A stretch of DNA of 64,000 bases from Motilimonas pumila (GCF_003596335.1 NZ_QZCH01000020.1:18483-82482); one strand, 5' to 3'. Counted from the first letter of the stretch, positions 25,943-35,625 are shown. A program made the numbers and translations. The notes: generated by a model not told the origin, from the sequence alone.

Positions 25943-27366
25943 AACAATTTATCCCCCAATAGGTGCTCAAGGGCTAAATCTAGCCGAATATGCGGTAACG
26001 GCGTTAAGCTGTCAGCACTGGTTTGAATAGGCGGTAAGAAATCGACAAACTCAAACCCTTGTCCTTGCCAGAAGTCGTCATTTGGAAGGTGCGCAGGCAC
26101 TTCGCCTGGAAATAAACTGACCGACTCTCCATCGCTGCTCTGCCTGGCCGTTAGCGCTGGGTGTGCCTGCCCTTGAAAATCAACGTGCCCTGCTTGGCTC
26201 GTTTTGACTGCAGCCAAAGCCAAGCTGTGGGTTTCGATGCCCGAAAAAGCCACTTGCTTTTGCCCCTCACATACCAAGTTCGACATCAAGGTTAATAAGT
26301 TTTCGTGCTGGTCTGGCGTCACATGGTCGGCTTTGGTGGCTGCGAATACCAGTTTATCAATCGCCGGGGAAAATAATCGCTTCATCAAACTGGAGCGGCC
26401 GTAGTGGAAACTCTGCAAAATCTGATTAATGGCCGTTTGCATATCAACAAAACTTTGCTTGCCTTCGTTCAAGGGCGTTAAACAATCAAGCAATACAATT
26501 TGACGATCAAATTTAACAAAGTGTTGCTGATAAAACTGTTTCACAACGTGTTTTTTATAATACTCAAATCGCGCATTCAATAACGCAAAGTTGCTGTCTT
26601 TGCCGGCTTTCTTCAGCTCTTCTTGCGGCGTATTTTGCAACCAAACAAACGGGAAAAACGCCAGTACCGGCGCGCCTTTTAGTTCACCTGGCAGCACAAA
26701 ACGCCCGGGTTGAATATGATGAAGTCCTAGGGTGTCTTTGCTGGCATGTAGGTAATCCGTGTACTGCAGGACAATGTCATTTAGTAAGGCTTCGTCTGCC
26801 GGCGCGAACGGGTCTAACTGAGCCCCACTATTTAGCCAGCTTTGGGCTAATTGGGCACGGCCATTTTGCTCTAAACTCGCGACAATTTGCTCACTCCATG
26901 ATAAATAGTCAAGAGACAGCAAAGGCAGGTCTAACAACCATTCACCTGGATAATCCACGATGTCTAACGTCATCTCAGCGCTGTGATTGATATTGCGCCA
27001 TAACACGGATTTGGGTTGATACTTGAGCTTGAGGCGGATTTCGCTGACCCCTTGCGTTGATTCAGGCCAAAATGGTTGCGGCGCCTTAAGGGCTTTCTTA
27101 GCGTTGTCATAGTCAAAGCTTGGCACATGAAAGTTAACTTGCGGCATGCGCTGCGCGCCCAAAAAACGCCCTTCTCTTGCAACTTGCCAAAGTGGCAACT
27201 GATGCTGCACCGGTCCTTGTAATAAATGATCCACCAAAGAGGTGATAAAAGCGGTTTTTCCGGCGCGACTTAACCCCGTCACCGCTAACCGCACATGGCG
27301 ATCAAGACTGCGGTTAAGAATATCTTTCGCACCACTTTTCACTTGTTTTAAAACGTGTTTCGCCAT
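25939..27366 (-). CDS. ycjX: YcjX family P-loop NTPase
   Basis: The protein (about 475 aa) has a GTPase-type P-loop TGLSRAGKTAF near the N-terminus, and otherwise matches YcjX (DUF463): LDIVDYPGEWLLDLPLL and the later FAATKADHVTPDQHENL, where TKAD is a G4-like base-recognition motif. I start it at the ATG at 27366, which has GGAG upstream; the earlier in-frame ATGs (27387 and 27384) lack a site. It lies 57 bases after pspC and overlaps ycjF by four bases, so it belongs to the sigma-54-driven psp transcription unit. YcjX is a phage-shock-regulon NTPase of unknown target. Confidence 0.92.
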   Translation of the reverse strand: MAKHVLKQVKSGAKDILNRSLDRHVRLAVTGLSRAGKTAFITSLVDHLLQGPVQHQLPLWQVAREGRFLGAQRMPQVNFHVPSFDYDNAKKALKAPQPFWPESTQGVSEIRLKLKYQPKSVLWRNINHSAEMTLDIVDYPGEWLLDLPLLSLDYLSWSEQIVASLEQNGRAQLAQSWLNSGAQLDPFAPADEALLNDIVLQYTDYLHASKDTLGLHHIQPGRFVLPGELKGAPVLAFFPFVWLQNTPQEELKKAGKDSNFALLNARFEYYKKHVVKQFYQQHFVKFDRQIVLLDCLTPLNEGKQSFVDMQTAINQILQSFHYGRSSLMKRLFSPAIDKLVFAATKADHVTPDQHENLLTLMSNLVCEGQKQVAFSGIETHSLALAAVKTSQAGHVDFQGQAHPALTARQSSDGESVSLFPGEVPAHLPNDDFWQGQGFEFVDFLPPIQTSADSLTPLPHIRLDLALEHLLGDKLL

Positions 27367-27422
27367 GTAGACTCCAGCATACATCAACCGGGCACTGAGC
27401 GCTTATTACGCCGAGTTAGCGG

Positions 27423-27815
27423 CTACAATCGGTTAATTTCTCGGTTAACTTGAAACGCCTCAGAAGTGACCGTTTTCTCCATTTGTTTAACACTGTCTTC
27501 AAGGCGAGAAAATTGACGGTCTAAATCAGTCAAAGCTTGTTTGGGCGTTTCACCACTTTGCCATACCTTAGATTTCAAATGAATATCCCCTTTTGCTTGG
27601 GCATACTCTGAAGCTTGCGATGGCGGTTTTTTGTCCAGTAATAAACAGGCTGCGCCATAAGCAAGCGCGGCTAAAGGGAAATTGAACAAAAACACACTGA
27701 TGACAATAATCCGTACTAGCCAAGTTTCCATGTTAAAAAACTCAGCTAAACCAGCGCACACACCTGCCACTTTTCCTCTAACAGGGTTTCGGTATAAAGT
27801 TTTATCTTGTTTCAT
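27423..27815 (-). CDS. pspC: Phage shock protein C (membrane sensor)
   Basis: The 130-aa protein has the PspC domain at its start (TLYRNPVRGKVAGVCAGLAEFF, about residues 5-26, then two hydrophobic stretches to about 70) and a C-terminal coiled-coil tail. PspC with PspB senses inner-membrane damage and pulls PspA off PspF. The ATG at 27815 lies within the last codons of pspB (14-base overlap), which implies coupled synthesis of the partners. A longer frame back to 27911 is an artefact of that overlap. Confidence 0.93.
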   Translation of the reverse strand: MKQDKTLYRNPVRGKVAGVCAGLAEFFNMETWLVRIIVISVFLFNFPLAALAYGAACLLLDKKPPSQASEYAQAKGDIHLKSKVWQSGETPKQALTDLDRQFSRLEDSVKQMEKTVTSEAFQVNREINRL

Positions 27816-28038
27816 GATGATTACGCCAATTAGGGGATTCAACATCCAAGATGGATTCCAACGTATGCACCCGTTGTTGCAGTTGCTCAGCACGGTCAAG
27901 CAACTGACCAAGCTGAGTTTTTTCTTCTGCAGACAAACCTTGGCTAATTTGCTTTTTACTGCGGTAATGCAATATTAGCCAAAGGGGGGCAACGATGACC
28001 AAAAATACAATCAGTGGTGCTACCATATATCCAGTCAT
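27802..28038 (-). CDS. pspB: Phage shock protein B
   Basis: This is a 78-aa protein with one N-terminal membrane helix (VAPLIVFLVIVAPLWLILHY) followed by a short cytoplasmic coiled coil (LGQLLDRAEQLQQRVHTLE), the usual PspB layout and length. It is the partner of PspC in sensing. GGAGCAAAC precedes the ATG. It lies 14 bases after pspA and overlaps pspC by 14 bases. Confidence 0.95.
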   Translation of the reverse strand: MTGYMVAPLIVFLVIVAPLWLILHYRSKKQISQGLSAEEKTQLGQLLDRAEQLQQRVHTLESILDVESPNWRNHHETR

Positions 28039-28052
28039 GTTTGCTCCTTTTA

Positions 28053-28712
28053 TTATTCTTTATTCATTTTCTTTTTAAGTTCAGCTAACTGCTGGCTGAT
28101 TTCATCATCCGCTTGTAGCTCTGCAAATTCATCAGACAGGTCCGGTTTGCCCAAATCGTATGAGTCAGCCTTGCTGTTCAAGTCGTCAATTCTACGCTCA
28201 AATTGATCGAAGCGTTCCATGGTTTTCGCAACTTTTTGGCTATCTAGCTGTTTTTTAACATCTAAACGACCAGAAGCTGCTTTATGACGCATTTCAATGC
28301 TTTTTTGCTTGGCACGGGTTTCAATCAGCTTCTTCTCTAACTGATCAATTTCTCCGGCCAGCTGCGCCAAGCTCGCTTCGGTAGCCGTTAATTCTTCGTT
28401 TAACGAACCAATCAAATCCGCCAACTTTTGCTTTTCAAGCAATGCCGCTTTAGCAAGATCTTCTCTGTCTTTGCGGATCGCAAGCTCAGCTTTGCTTTGC
28501 CATTCTTGTTGCACGCCAACGATACGCTCAATTTTACGAGCCAAATCTTTTTTCTCTGCCAATACTCTTGCTGAAGTAGAGCGCACTTCAACCAAGGTAT
28601 CTTCCATTTCTTGAATGATTAAACGAATCATCTTTTCTGGATCTTCTGCTTTATCCAGTAAACTTGTGATGTTTGCATTGATAATGTCTGCTAGTCTTGA
28701 AAAAACGCCCAT
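28053..28712 (-). CDS. pspA: Phage shock protein A
   Basis: This 219-aa PspA/IM30 protein is almost entirely coiled coil, opening with [20 protein letters not shown] and continuing [20 protein letters not shown]. It belongs to the ESCRT-III-like membrane-remodelling superfamily. PspA binds and inhibits PspF in unstressed cells and forms membrane-stabilising scaffolds under stress. It is the first gene of the operon, with a sigma-54 promoter 53 bases upstream. A GGAGGCGTT site precedes the ATG. Confidence 0.97.
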   Translation of the reverse strand: MGVFSRLADIINANITSLLDKAEDPEKMIRLIIQEMEDTLVEVRSTSARVLAEKKDLARKIERIVGVQQEWQSKAELAIRKDREDLAKAALLEKQKLADLIGSLNEELTATEASLAQLAGEIDQLEKKLIETRAKQKSIEMRHKAASGRLDVKKQLDSQKVAKTMERFDQFERRIDDLNSKADSYDLGKPDLSDEFAELQADDEISQQLAELKKKMNKE

Positions 28713-28764
28713 AACGCCTCCGGTTGATAATATTAGTTAACAGGTTTTACCCTTACTCATAAGT

Positions 28765-28781
28765 TAGCAATCTGCGTGCCA
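28765..28781 (-). promoter_or_regulatory. Sigma-54 promoter of the psp operon
   Basis: On the minus strand TGGCACG-CAGA-TTGCTA matches the sigma-54 consensus TGGCACG-N4-TTGC(A/T) with the invariant GG and GC at correct spacing. It drives pspA and, by gene spacing, pspBC and ycjXF. A small palindrome ATCAC-A-GTGAT at about 28848-28858 lies at a plausible distance upstream for PspF binding, inside the pspF promoter region. Confidence 0.88.
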
Positions 28782-28890
28782 ATAAAAAAACAAAATTAAT
28801 ACCTTTAAATACAGATAGTTAGAAAAACAGGCATGCAAGATAGCAATCACAGTGATATATTTGACCAAAATATAGTTAAAAAGACCAAGT

Positions 28891-29865
28891 ATGAAACAAG
28901 ATAACCTGATAGGCGAATCAGAAGCTTTCGGAGCGGTTTTAGCACAAGTATCACGTGTTGCACCTTTGAACAAACCTGTGCTTGTCATTGGTGAGCGAGG
29001 CACAGGTAAAGAGCTCATTGCCGCGCGGTTGCACTATTTATCCCGCCGCTGGGATCAAACCTACCTCGCCCTTAATTGCGCCACATTAAATGAAAACTTG
29101 CTCGATTCTGAGTTATTTGGTCATGAGACCGGCGCATTTACCGGTGCAGCCAAAAAGCACCAAGGCCGATTTGAACGGGCTGACGGTGGTAGCTTGTTTT
29201 TAGACGAGCTCGCCACCGCACCATTGTCGGTACAAGAAAAACTCCTAAAAGTGATTGAATATGGCGAATACGAACGCGTGGGTGGCAGTCAAACCTTACA
29301 AGCTGATGTACGTTTGATTTGTGCTACTAATGAAGATCTGCCAACGTTAGCAGAGCAAGGTAAGTTTCGCTTAGACTTGCTGGACCGGCTAGCCTTTGAC
29401 GTGATCACCTTGCCGCCTCTCAGAGCAAGGCAACAAGACATCTTGTTACTCGCCGACCACTTCGCAGTAAAAATATGCCAAGAACTGAAATTTGATTATT
29501 TCAGTGGCTTTACCAGCGCGGCTCAAAAAAGCCTGTTGCAATATCAGTGGCCAGGTAACGTGCGCGAATTAAAAAATGTTATTGAACGCAGTATTTATCG
29601 CCTATATCAAGCCGGTAAACCTTTACCCGAATTAATCTTTGACCCTTTTGCGTCACCTTGGCGACCCCAGCAAAGTGTCGATAAGCCTCAGAAAACCTAT
29701 GACTTTCCTATTGATTTTAAAGAATTGAGTGAAAAACATGAGGTAGATCTAATTTCCCAAGCGTTGAAACACGCACAATATAATCAAAAGCAAGCTGCAG
29801 ACGCTCTGGGCTTGAGTTACCACCAATTACGTGGATTATTAAAAAAATATAAGTTGTTGAGCTAA
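28891..29865 (+). CDS. pspF: Sigma-54 enhancer-binding activator PspF
   Basis: The 324-aa AAA+ activator has no N-terminal receiver domain, as is typical of PspF. It has Walker A GERGTGKE, the sigma-54-contacting GAFTGA loop (in HETGAFTGAAKKH), Walker B LFLDELATA, and a C-terminal Fis-type helix-turn-helix (KQAADALGLSYHQLRGLL). It activates the divergent sigma-54 promoter of pspA and is held inactive by PspA. Its own sigma-70 promoter must overlap the psp regulatory region, which allows autorepression. Confidence 0.96.
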   Translation: MKQDNLIGESEAFGAVLAQVSRVAPLNKPVLVIGERGTGKELIAARLHYLSRRWDQTYLALNCATLNENLLDSELFGHETGAFTGAAKKHQGRFERADGGSLFLDELATAPLSVQEKLLKVIEYGEYERVGGSQTLQADVRLICATNEDLPTLAEQGKFRLDLLDRLAFDVITLPPLRARQQDILLLADHFAVKICQELKFDYFSGFTSAAQKSLLQYQWPGNVRELKNVIERSIYRLYQAGKPLPELIFDPFASPWRPQQSVDKPQKTYDFPIDFKELSEKHEVDLISQALKHAQYNQKQAADALGLSYHQLRGLLKKYKLLS

Positions 29866-29924
29866 CTTTATATTAGTATGTGCGCCTTGCTCGTCACTCA
29901 ATGTAGGTAGAACCAGTCTTTGGC

Positions 29925-31529
29925 ATGAAGTCTATAACTCGATTGTTTAGCGTTTTGTTAACCTTGCCTTTTTTAATGAGCTGCAAGCAAACTAACGCGG
30001 TGAAAGACACCGGTGTGGTTTATTGTTCTCGAGGCAACCCGAGCAGCTTTAATCCGCAGTTGGCGCAAACCGAGTCTAATCTGGATATTTCTGCGCAACT
30101 CTACAGTACCTTAGTGCGCATTGACCCCAATACACAGATGGTTATCCCGGGGTTAGCCAAAAGCTGGCGAGTCAGCCGTGATGGCCTGCGTTATCGTTTC
30201 AAACTAAGACAAGGCATACAATTTCACGCCACCCAGTACTTCACTCCTAGCCGCTCCCTAAACGCGGACGATGTGCTGTTTAGTTTCAATCGTATTTTAG
30301 ATCCACTGCACCCTTACTTTCTGGTCTCAGGGGGTGATTATCCGTTTTTCAATAACACCCAGTTCCCGAGCTTAATCAAAGCTATTCGCAAACTCGGCCC
30401 GTACGAAGTTGAATTTGAGCTTAATCACCCAGATACCTCATTGCTGGCCAATCTGGCGACCGAATTTGCAGTAGTGTTGTCGGCTCAATATGGCAAACAA
30501 TTAATACGCACTGCTTCACCAGAGCAAATTGATCAGCTGCCCATCGGCACCGGACCGTTTAAATTAAACGACTTTAAACCTGACCACATGATCCGCTTTG
30601 AGCGCCATTGGGGCTATTGGGAAGGCGGCGCGCCAATGCAACAATTAGTCTTTGATATTACCGCAGGACCGACACAGCGCTTAGCGAAATTGATTACTGG
30701 GGAATGTGACGCGATGGCTTTCCCGGCTGCGAGCCAAGTCAACATGATAGCCAATCATGAAGACTTGTTACTCAACGCTCAAACCGGATCTAACGTCGCA
30801 GTGTGGGCCTTTAATACTCAAAAGGCGCCGTTCAATAGGCCTGAAGTTCGACGCGCACTGGCTGCTGCTGTGGATCGCAGCACCATTTTGAGGGCGGTGT
30901 ATTACAATACAGGGGTATTAGCAAACAGCATTTTACCGCCGACTTCTTGGGCTTATAACCCCAACGTAGACGACTATCAATACGCGCCTATCAAGGCCAA
31001 AAAACTGCTTCAACAAGCCGATATTAATTTACCACTGCGGCTTACTATTCATGTGACTTCTACTGGCACAGCATTTAACCCTAACGGCTTTAAAACCGCC
31101 GAGTTTATCCAAGCAGACCTGCGTAAAATAGGCGTCGAAGCAGAAATCATTGTGGTAGAGCGTCACCAGCTTGCCAGCATTTTAGCCCAAGGCAACTACC
31201 AAACGGTGATAACAGGTTGGAATGCGGTAACCAGCGACCCAGATAACTTTTTTCGGGCTCAGCTCAGTTGCCAAGCGATTAAAAATGCCACCAACGCCAG
31301 CCAGTGGTGTGACCCCACAACGGATGGCTTAATTCAGCGGGGTATCAAGCAAAGTCGAATGGTGCCGCGGATCCGTATTTACCGAGAGTTACAAAAACAC
31401 GTGCAACAAGAGATGCCGCTCCTGCCAATCGCTCACTCTTTGAAGTTTCAAAGTTACCGCAAAGATATTCAAGGCCTAACCACCACGGACACCGGGGGGA
31501 TCAATTTCTCCGGCGTGTACAGGAATTAG
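29925..31529 (+). CDS. sapA: Peptide-binding lipoprotein SapA
   Basis: The 534-aa protein is an SBP family 5 (oligopeptide-type) binding protein. It has a lipoprotein signal peptide with lipobox LMSC at about residues 18-21, so it is probably tethered to a membrane in the periplasm, then YSTLVRIDPNTQMVIPGLAKSW and an RFKLRQGIQFH block. SapA presents antimicrobial or other peptides to the SapBCDF transporter in characterised species. It starts 59 bases after pspF, on the same strand, so cotranscription is possible. sapB follows after three bases. Confidence 0.92.
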   Translation: MKSITRLFSVLLTLPFLMSCKQTNAVKDTGVVYCSRGNPSSFNPQLAQTESNLDISAQLYSTLVRIDPNTQMVIPGLAKSWRVSRDGLRYRFKLRQGIQFHATQYFTPSRSLNADDVLFSFNRILDPLHPYFLVSGGDYPFFNNTQFPSLIKAIRKLGPYEVEFELNHPDTSLLANLATEFAVVLSAQYGKQLIRTASPEQIDQLPIGTGPFKLNDFKPDHMIRFERHWGYWEGGAPMQQLVFDITAGPTQRLAKLITGECDAMAFPAASQVNMIANHEDLLLNAQTGSNVAVWAFNTQKAPFNRPEVRRALAAAVDRSTILRAVYYNTGVLANSILPPTSWAYNPNVDDYQYAPIKAKKLLQQADINLPLRLTIHVTSTGTAFNPNGFKTAEFIQADLRKIGVEAEIIVVERHQLASILAQGNYQTVITGWNAVTSDPDNFFRAQLSCQAIKNATNASQWCDPTTDGLIQRGIKQSRMVPRIRIYRELQKHVQQEMPLLPIAHSLKFQSYRKDIQGLTTTDTGGINFSGVYRN

Positions 31530-31532
31530 ACC

Positions 31533-32507
31533 ATGCTGGTTTATTTAATCCGTCGTTTAAACTTACTGGTCATCACCTTATTTTTATTGTCCATCGTGGC
31601 CTTCTTTTTGCAGCGCCAAGTCGATACTAGCTTTATCAACTCAAGCCATGTATTTGCTGATTATCAACGCTATTTGATTGCTATTCTGTCGGGAGATTTG
31701 GGCATATCAACCATTTCCGGCGAGCCCGTATTGGATGAGATTTTACGCATTTTCCCTGCCACTTTAGAGCTGTGTTTAATTTCAGTGTTTATTGCCTTGC
31801 TGGTAGGTATTCCCTTAGGGATTTTTGCCGGTTTAAGCCACGGCGGTCGCTCAGACTACGGCATAATGACCGTTACCTTGCTCGGTATATCCGTCCCGAC
31901 TTTTTGGCTGGCGATGCTACTGATTATGTTTTTTTCATTGCACTTAGAGTGGTTTCCCGTTTCTGGTCGCTTAAGTTTGTTGTATCAAATCCCCCACGTC
32001 ACTGGCTTTCAACTGGTCGATATTCTCATTTCAACCCAGCCATATAAATCAGAAGCTTTATTCGATGCTATTCGCCATCTCACTTTACCAGCCTTGGTGC
32101 TTGCCACAGTGCCGGCCACCGAAGTCATCCGCCAGGTGCGGTATTCGATTGGCGAAGAAATGAACAAAAATTATATTAAGGCGGCACAAGCCAAAGGGCT
32201 GTCAACGTTTCAAATCATTCGTCGCCACGGCCTGCGCAATGCATTGCCTCCGGTCATCCCGAATCTTGGCTTGCAATTTGGCAGTATTTTAACCACCGCC
32301 ATGATCACTGAAACGGTATTTTCATGGCCCGGTATCGGCCCTTGGATGATAAGCAGTATCGCTGCCGGCGATCACAGCTCTATTCAAGGGGGCTTACTCT
32401 TCATCGCCACTTTCGTATTGCTGGTCAGCGTCATGACCGACTTATTGCACCTCATCTTAGACCCATTAAAGAGAAAAGAGTTATATGGCAAGCACGAACA
32501 TCTTTAG
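31533..32507 (+). CDS. sapB: Peptide ABC transporter permease SapB
   Basis: The 324-aa inner-membrane permease of the BPD transport family has an N-terminal helix, five further helices and the EAA loop (NYIKAAQAKGLSTFQIIRRHGLRNALP region, about residues 212-238). The end MTDLLHLILDP is typical of DppB-like permeases. It forms a heterodimer with SapC. Its end overlaps the sapC start by 23 bases. Confidence 0.93.
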   Translation: MLVYLIRRLNLLVITLFLLSIVAFFLQRQVDTSFINSSHVFADYQRYLIAILSGDLGISTISGEPVLDEILRIFPATLELCLISVFIALLVGIPLGIFAGLSHGGRSDYGIMTVTLLGISVPTFWLAMLLIMFFSLHLEWFPVSGRLSLLYQIPHVTGFQLVDILISTQPYKSEALFDAIRHLTLPALVLATVPATEVIRQVRYSIGEEMNKNYIKAAQAKGLSTFQIIRRHGLRNALPPVIPNLGLQFGSILTTAMITETVFSWPGIGPWMISSIAAGDHSSIQGGLLFIATFVLLVSVMTDLLHLILDPLKRKELYGKHEHL

Positions 32508-33375
32508 TGAGGAAAAAATACGCTCGCCGCTCGCCCACAGTTGGTACATTTACCAACAAAATGCGCTGGCAATGGTGGCCTTATGGGTGCTTGGCTTGAT
32601 GACGCTGTTGGCGTTATTTGCTCCCTGGATTGCGCCCTATAATTTAGGCTATCAAGACGTTACCAATCTGTTACAACCGCCATCTTGGTATGAAGCAGGC
32701 CAAATCGACTTCTTTTTTGGCACCGATGATTTAGGTCGTGATATTTTGTCGCAAATGATTTTAGGGGCCCAATTAACTTTCGGTGGAGGCGTGCTTACCG
32801 CGCTCTTGGCACTGCTGTTTGGCGCATTGATTGGCGTCATCGGCGGCATGAGCCATGGCATTAAAGCCAGCGTTTTACATCATATTCTCGATACCTTTTT
32901 ATCCATTCCCTCGTTGCTCATCGCCATTATTATTGTGTCTGTGATGGGGCCGGGTTATATCCATTGCTTGCTGGCAATATTTTTGGCGCTGTTGCCGCAA
33001 TTTATCCGCGCCGTGTACCGCGCCGTTAATGACGAGTTGCAAAAAGAGCATATCGTCGCCCTGAAACTGGATGGCGCGACCCATTATCGTATTTTTCGCT
33101 ACGGTATTTTGCCCAATATACCTGAGACCTTAATCAGCCAAACCACACGGGCCGTGACAGCGGCCATTTTGGACATCTCTGCGTTGGGCTTTTTGGGGCT
33201 GGGCGCACAAAGACCTTATTCCGAATGGGGCACTATGCTCTCCGATACCATGGAGCTTGTCTTTCTCGCACCGTGGACCGTGACTTTGCCAGGCTTGGCA
33301 ATTCTATTCACCATTTTAACCATCAATGTGGTCGGTGAAGGCATGCGCCAAGCTGTGTTAAGAGGAATGGACTGA
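32485..33375 (+). CDS. sapC: Peptide ABC transporter permease SapC
   Basis: The 296-aa permease matches SapC/DppC: an N-terminal cytoplasmic stretch and helix, FGTDDLGRDILSQMILGAQ, and the EAA loop HIVALKLDGATHYRIFRYGI. It starts within sapB and ends on the base where sapD begins (TGATGG junction), so translation of the set is coupled. Confidence 0.94.
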   Translation: MASTNIFSEEKIRSPLAHSWYIYQQNALAMVALWVLGLMTLLALFAPWIAPYNLGYQDVTNLLQPPSWYEAGQIDFFFGTDDLGRDILSQMILGAQLTFGGGVLTALLALLFGALIGVIGGMSHGIKASVLHHILDTFLSIPSLLIAIIIVSVMGPGYIHCLLAIFLALLPQFIRAVYRAVNDELQKEHIVALKLDGATHYRIFRYGILPNIPETLISQTTRAVTAAILDISALGFLGLGAQRPYSEWGTMLSDTMELVFLAPWTVTLPGLAILFTILTINVVGEGMRQAVLRGMD

Positions 33376-34373
33376 TGGCACTGATTGATATTCGCAACCT
33401 CACCATTCACATTCATACCAGTCAAGGGCGCTTTAAAGCCGTAGAGCGTGTAAACCTGACCATGACAGAAGGCGAAATTCGAGGTTTGGTGGGTGAATCA
33501 GGCTCAGGCAAGAGCTTGGTGGCCAAAGCCATTTTAGGTTTGCAAAAAGACAACTGGGAAGTGCAAGCAGACCGGATGCGACTAGGTGACATCGACCTGC
33601 TCGCCTTGAGCCCACGGCAAAGGCGTAAACTGATGGCTCGTGACATCGCGATGATTTTCCAAGAGCCAAGCAGTCACCTCGACCCCACTCAAGAAATTGG
33701 CGAGCAAATTGTTGAAGCTATCCCTTTCAAAACCTACGAGGGAAAATGGTGGAAAATGTATAAGTGGCGTCAAAAGCGCGCCATTGCCTTGTTGCACAGG
33801 ATTGGCATCAAAGATCATCAATCCGTGCTTAAAAGTTACCCCCATGAGTTGTCCGAAGGCATTTGCCAAAAAATCATGATTGCCATGGCGTTAGCTAAAA
33901 ACCCTAAACTATTGATTGCTGACGAACCCACCGCGGCGATGGAAGCAACGACGCAAATGCAAATCATGAAGCTGCTGAACAAAATCAATAAGGTCAATAA
34001 CACCAGTATTTTGCTGATCAGTCATGATATTGAAACCGTTGCAGATTTAGCTGACAGCCTGACCGTGATGTATTGTGGTCAAACAGTAGAATCAGGTAAA
34101 AAAGACCAAGTGCTGCGCACGCCTCGCCACCCTTACACCGAGGCCATATTGCTCGCAGTGCCAGATTTTAGCTTTCAGGTAGAGCGTAAAAGCCAATTAT
34201 ACGCCCTGCCCGGTAGCATACCGCCGCTGCAACATCTGCCGATAGGCTGTCGACTCGGCCCTCGCTGCCCCAATGCGCAAAAAAAATGCGTCGAAAAGCC
34301 GCGTTCAAAACGCATTAAAGGCCACCAGTTTAACTGCCATTTCCCACTGAATGTGACCATGGTGAAAAAATGA
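33375..34373 (+). CDS. sapD: Peptide ABC transporter ATPase SapD
   Basis: The 332-aa ATPase has Walker A GESGSGKS, Walker B LLIADEPTAAME and the H-loop SHDIE. The signature motif is LSEGICQK instead of LSGGQ, which is also altered in E. coli SapD, so it is a family trait. The OppD-type C-terminal cysteine cluster (CRLGPRCPNAQKKC) is present and may bind iron-sulfur or zinc. In E. coli SapD also supports Trk potassium uptake. sapF overlaps its last four bases. Confidence 0.94.
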   Translation: MALIDIRNLTIHIHTSQGRFKAVERVNLTMTEGEIRGLVGESGSGKSLVAKAILGLQKDNWEVQADRMRLGDIDLLALSPRQRRKLMARDIAMIFQEPSSHLDPTQEIGEQIVEAIPFKTYEGKWWKMYKWRQKRAIALLHRIGIKDHQSVLKSYPHELSEGICQKIMIAMALAKNPKLLIADEPTAAMEATTQMQIMKLLNKINKVNNTSILLISHDIETVADLADSLTVMYCGQTVESGKKDQVLRTPRHPYTEAILLAVPDFSFQVERKSQLYALPGSIPPLQHLPIGCRLGPRCPNAQKKCVEKPRSKRIKGHQFNCHFPLNVTMVKK

Positions 34374-35152
34374 CCTCATTACTTAATGTTTCAAACTTAA
34401 GCAAGAGCTTTATTCAACACCAAGGTTTTTTTCGTAAAAAGGAAGTCATGGCATTTGCGCCATTGAGTTTTGATTTAGAGCGCGGTGAAACGCTTGCCAT
34501 CGTCGGTGAAAGTGGCTCGGGCAAAAGTACCTTAGCCAAGGTATTAACGGGGGTGATGAAACCCACCACCGGGCACATACGCATCGATGGTATCAATCAT
34601 TCAGTGCAGCAACACGAAAAGCGCTGTAAGCAAATTCGAATGATTTTTCAAGATCCGAATACATCATTAAACCCGAGAGCGCGTATTGGCCGTATTTTGG
34701 AAGCGCCACTGTCGTTAAACAACTCAGAGTTAACCCCAGAGCAAACGCAGCAGCGAATTGAAGACACCCTTAAAAAAGTGGGATTGTTGCCAGAACACGA
34801 AGCGTTTTACCCCATTATGTTGTCCAGTAGTCAAAAGCAAAGGGTTGCCTTGGCCAGGGCATTAATACTGGATCCCAAAATCATCGTGGCCGATGAAGTA
34901 TTAGCCACTTTAGACGTTTCGGTGCGCTCGCAAATCATTAACTTGGTTTTACAGGTACAAAAAGAGCGAGGCATTAGCTTTATCATGGTGGCCCATAATA
35001 TCGGCATAGTGCGTCACATCAGCGATAAAATTCTGGTGATGCACGAAGGGCAAATGGTGGAATATGGTGATACATTACAGGTATTGAATGATCCTCAGCA
35101 CATAGTGACCAAGCGGATTTTATTAAACCAAAAAATACAGATCCGCAAGTAA
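34370..35152 (+). CDS. sapF: Peptide ABC transporter ATPase SapF
   Basis: The 260-aa ATPase has Walker A GESGSGKST, Q-loop MIFQDPNTSLNPRA, Walker B IIVADEVLATLD and H-loop VAHNI. The signature LSSSQKQRV has lost the two glycines of LSGGQ. The E. coli homologue is similarly degenerate (LAPGQKQR), suggesting asymmetric ATP sites in the SapD-SapF dimer. It is the last gene of the operon, with no strong terminator visible before the convergent gene at 35209. Confidence 0.93.
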   Translation: MTSLLNVSNLSKSFIQHQGFFRKKEVMAFAPLSFDLERGETLAIVGESGSGKSTLAKVLTGVMKPTTGHIRIDGINHSVQQHEKRCKQIRMIFQDPNTSLNPRARIGRILEAPLSLNNSELTPEQTQQRIEDTLKKVGLLPEHEAFYPIMLSSSQKQRVALARALILDPKIIVADEVLATLDVSVRSQIINLVLQVQKERGISFIMVAHNIGIVRHISDKILVMHEGQMVEYGDTLQVLNDPQHIVTKRILLNQKIQIRK

Positions 35153-35208
35153 GCCCAAACCGCTGGCTGAGCTTGGCTTACTTAATTCACATTGACTGAA
35201 CGCTTCTA

Positions 35209-35625
35209 CTACTCTGCTGCACCGGGTGGTAGTTGGCGAACATAACGTATTTGCTTTAACCGCGGCACTTTACGCTCTATCAGCTCATCATTAAGAAAAC
35301 GAAACGTGATAGATTCACTGACTTTACTCACAGTCACACTCTTATCCTCTAGGGTATAAGTCGCGGGGAAAAAGCGGTTTTCAAAAGTGTAACCTTCTGG
35401 AGTGAACTCAAAGTATTCATAATCGCCATAAGGCTTATCTTCACTGCGCCATTTGCCGTAAATGCTCGCCACCGTGATTTCTTGATTGGTTGAACCGGAT
35501 ACTCGCTCACCACTGCCACGCTCTACATTAGGGTTCGAAACCAACAAAAAGCCGGCAGAGCCCAATAGAATAACGCCTAATGAAACAAAGATGATCAACA
35601 CAATTTTCAGCACAGTTTCCCCCAA
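35209..35625 (-). CDS. Membrane-anchored protein, DUF2850-like layout
   Basis: The 138-aa protein has an N-terminal membrane helix (VLKIVLIIFVSLGVILLGSAGF) and a small exported beta-rich domain with IYGKWRSEDKPYGDYEYFEF and a later RQIRYVR-like tail (LKQIRYVRQL). The pattern of a YGxW strand followed by a stiff beta barrel resembles DUF2850 proteins of related bacteria, but I am not sure. Function is unknown. It is encoded between convergent sapF and ppiD on the ppiD strand, separated from ppiD by a terminator. Confidence 0.6.
   Translation of the reverse strand: MGETVLKIVLIIFVSLGVILLGSAGFLLVSNPNVERGSGERVSGSTNQEITVASIYGKWRSEDKPYGDYEYFEFTPEGYTFENRFFPATYTLEDKSVTVSKVSESITFRFLNDELIERKVPRLKQIRYVRQLPPGAAE

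Noticed and set aside
28891..35152. pspF and sapABCDF as one novel stress-uptake operon
   Set aside because: The psp and sap loci are neighbours in other gammaproteobacteria as well; this is known synteny and not a new system.
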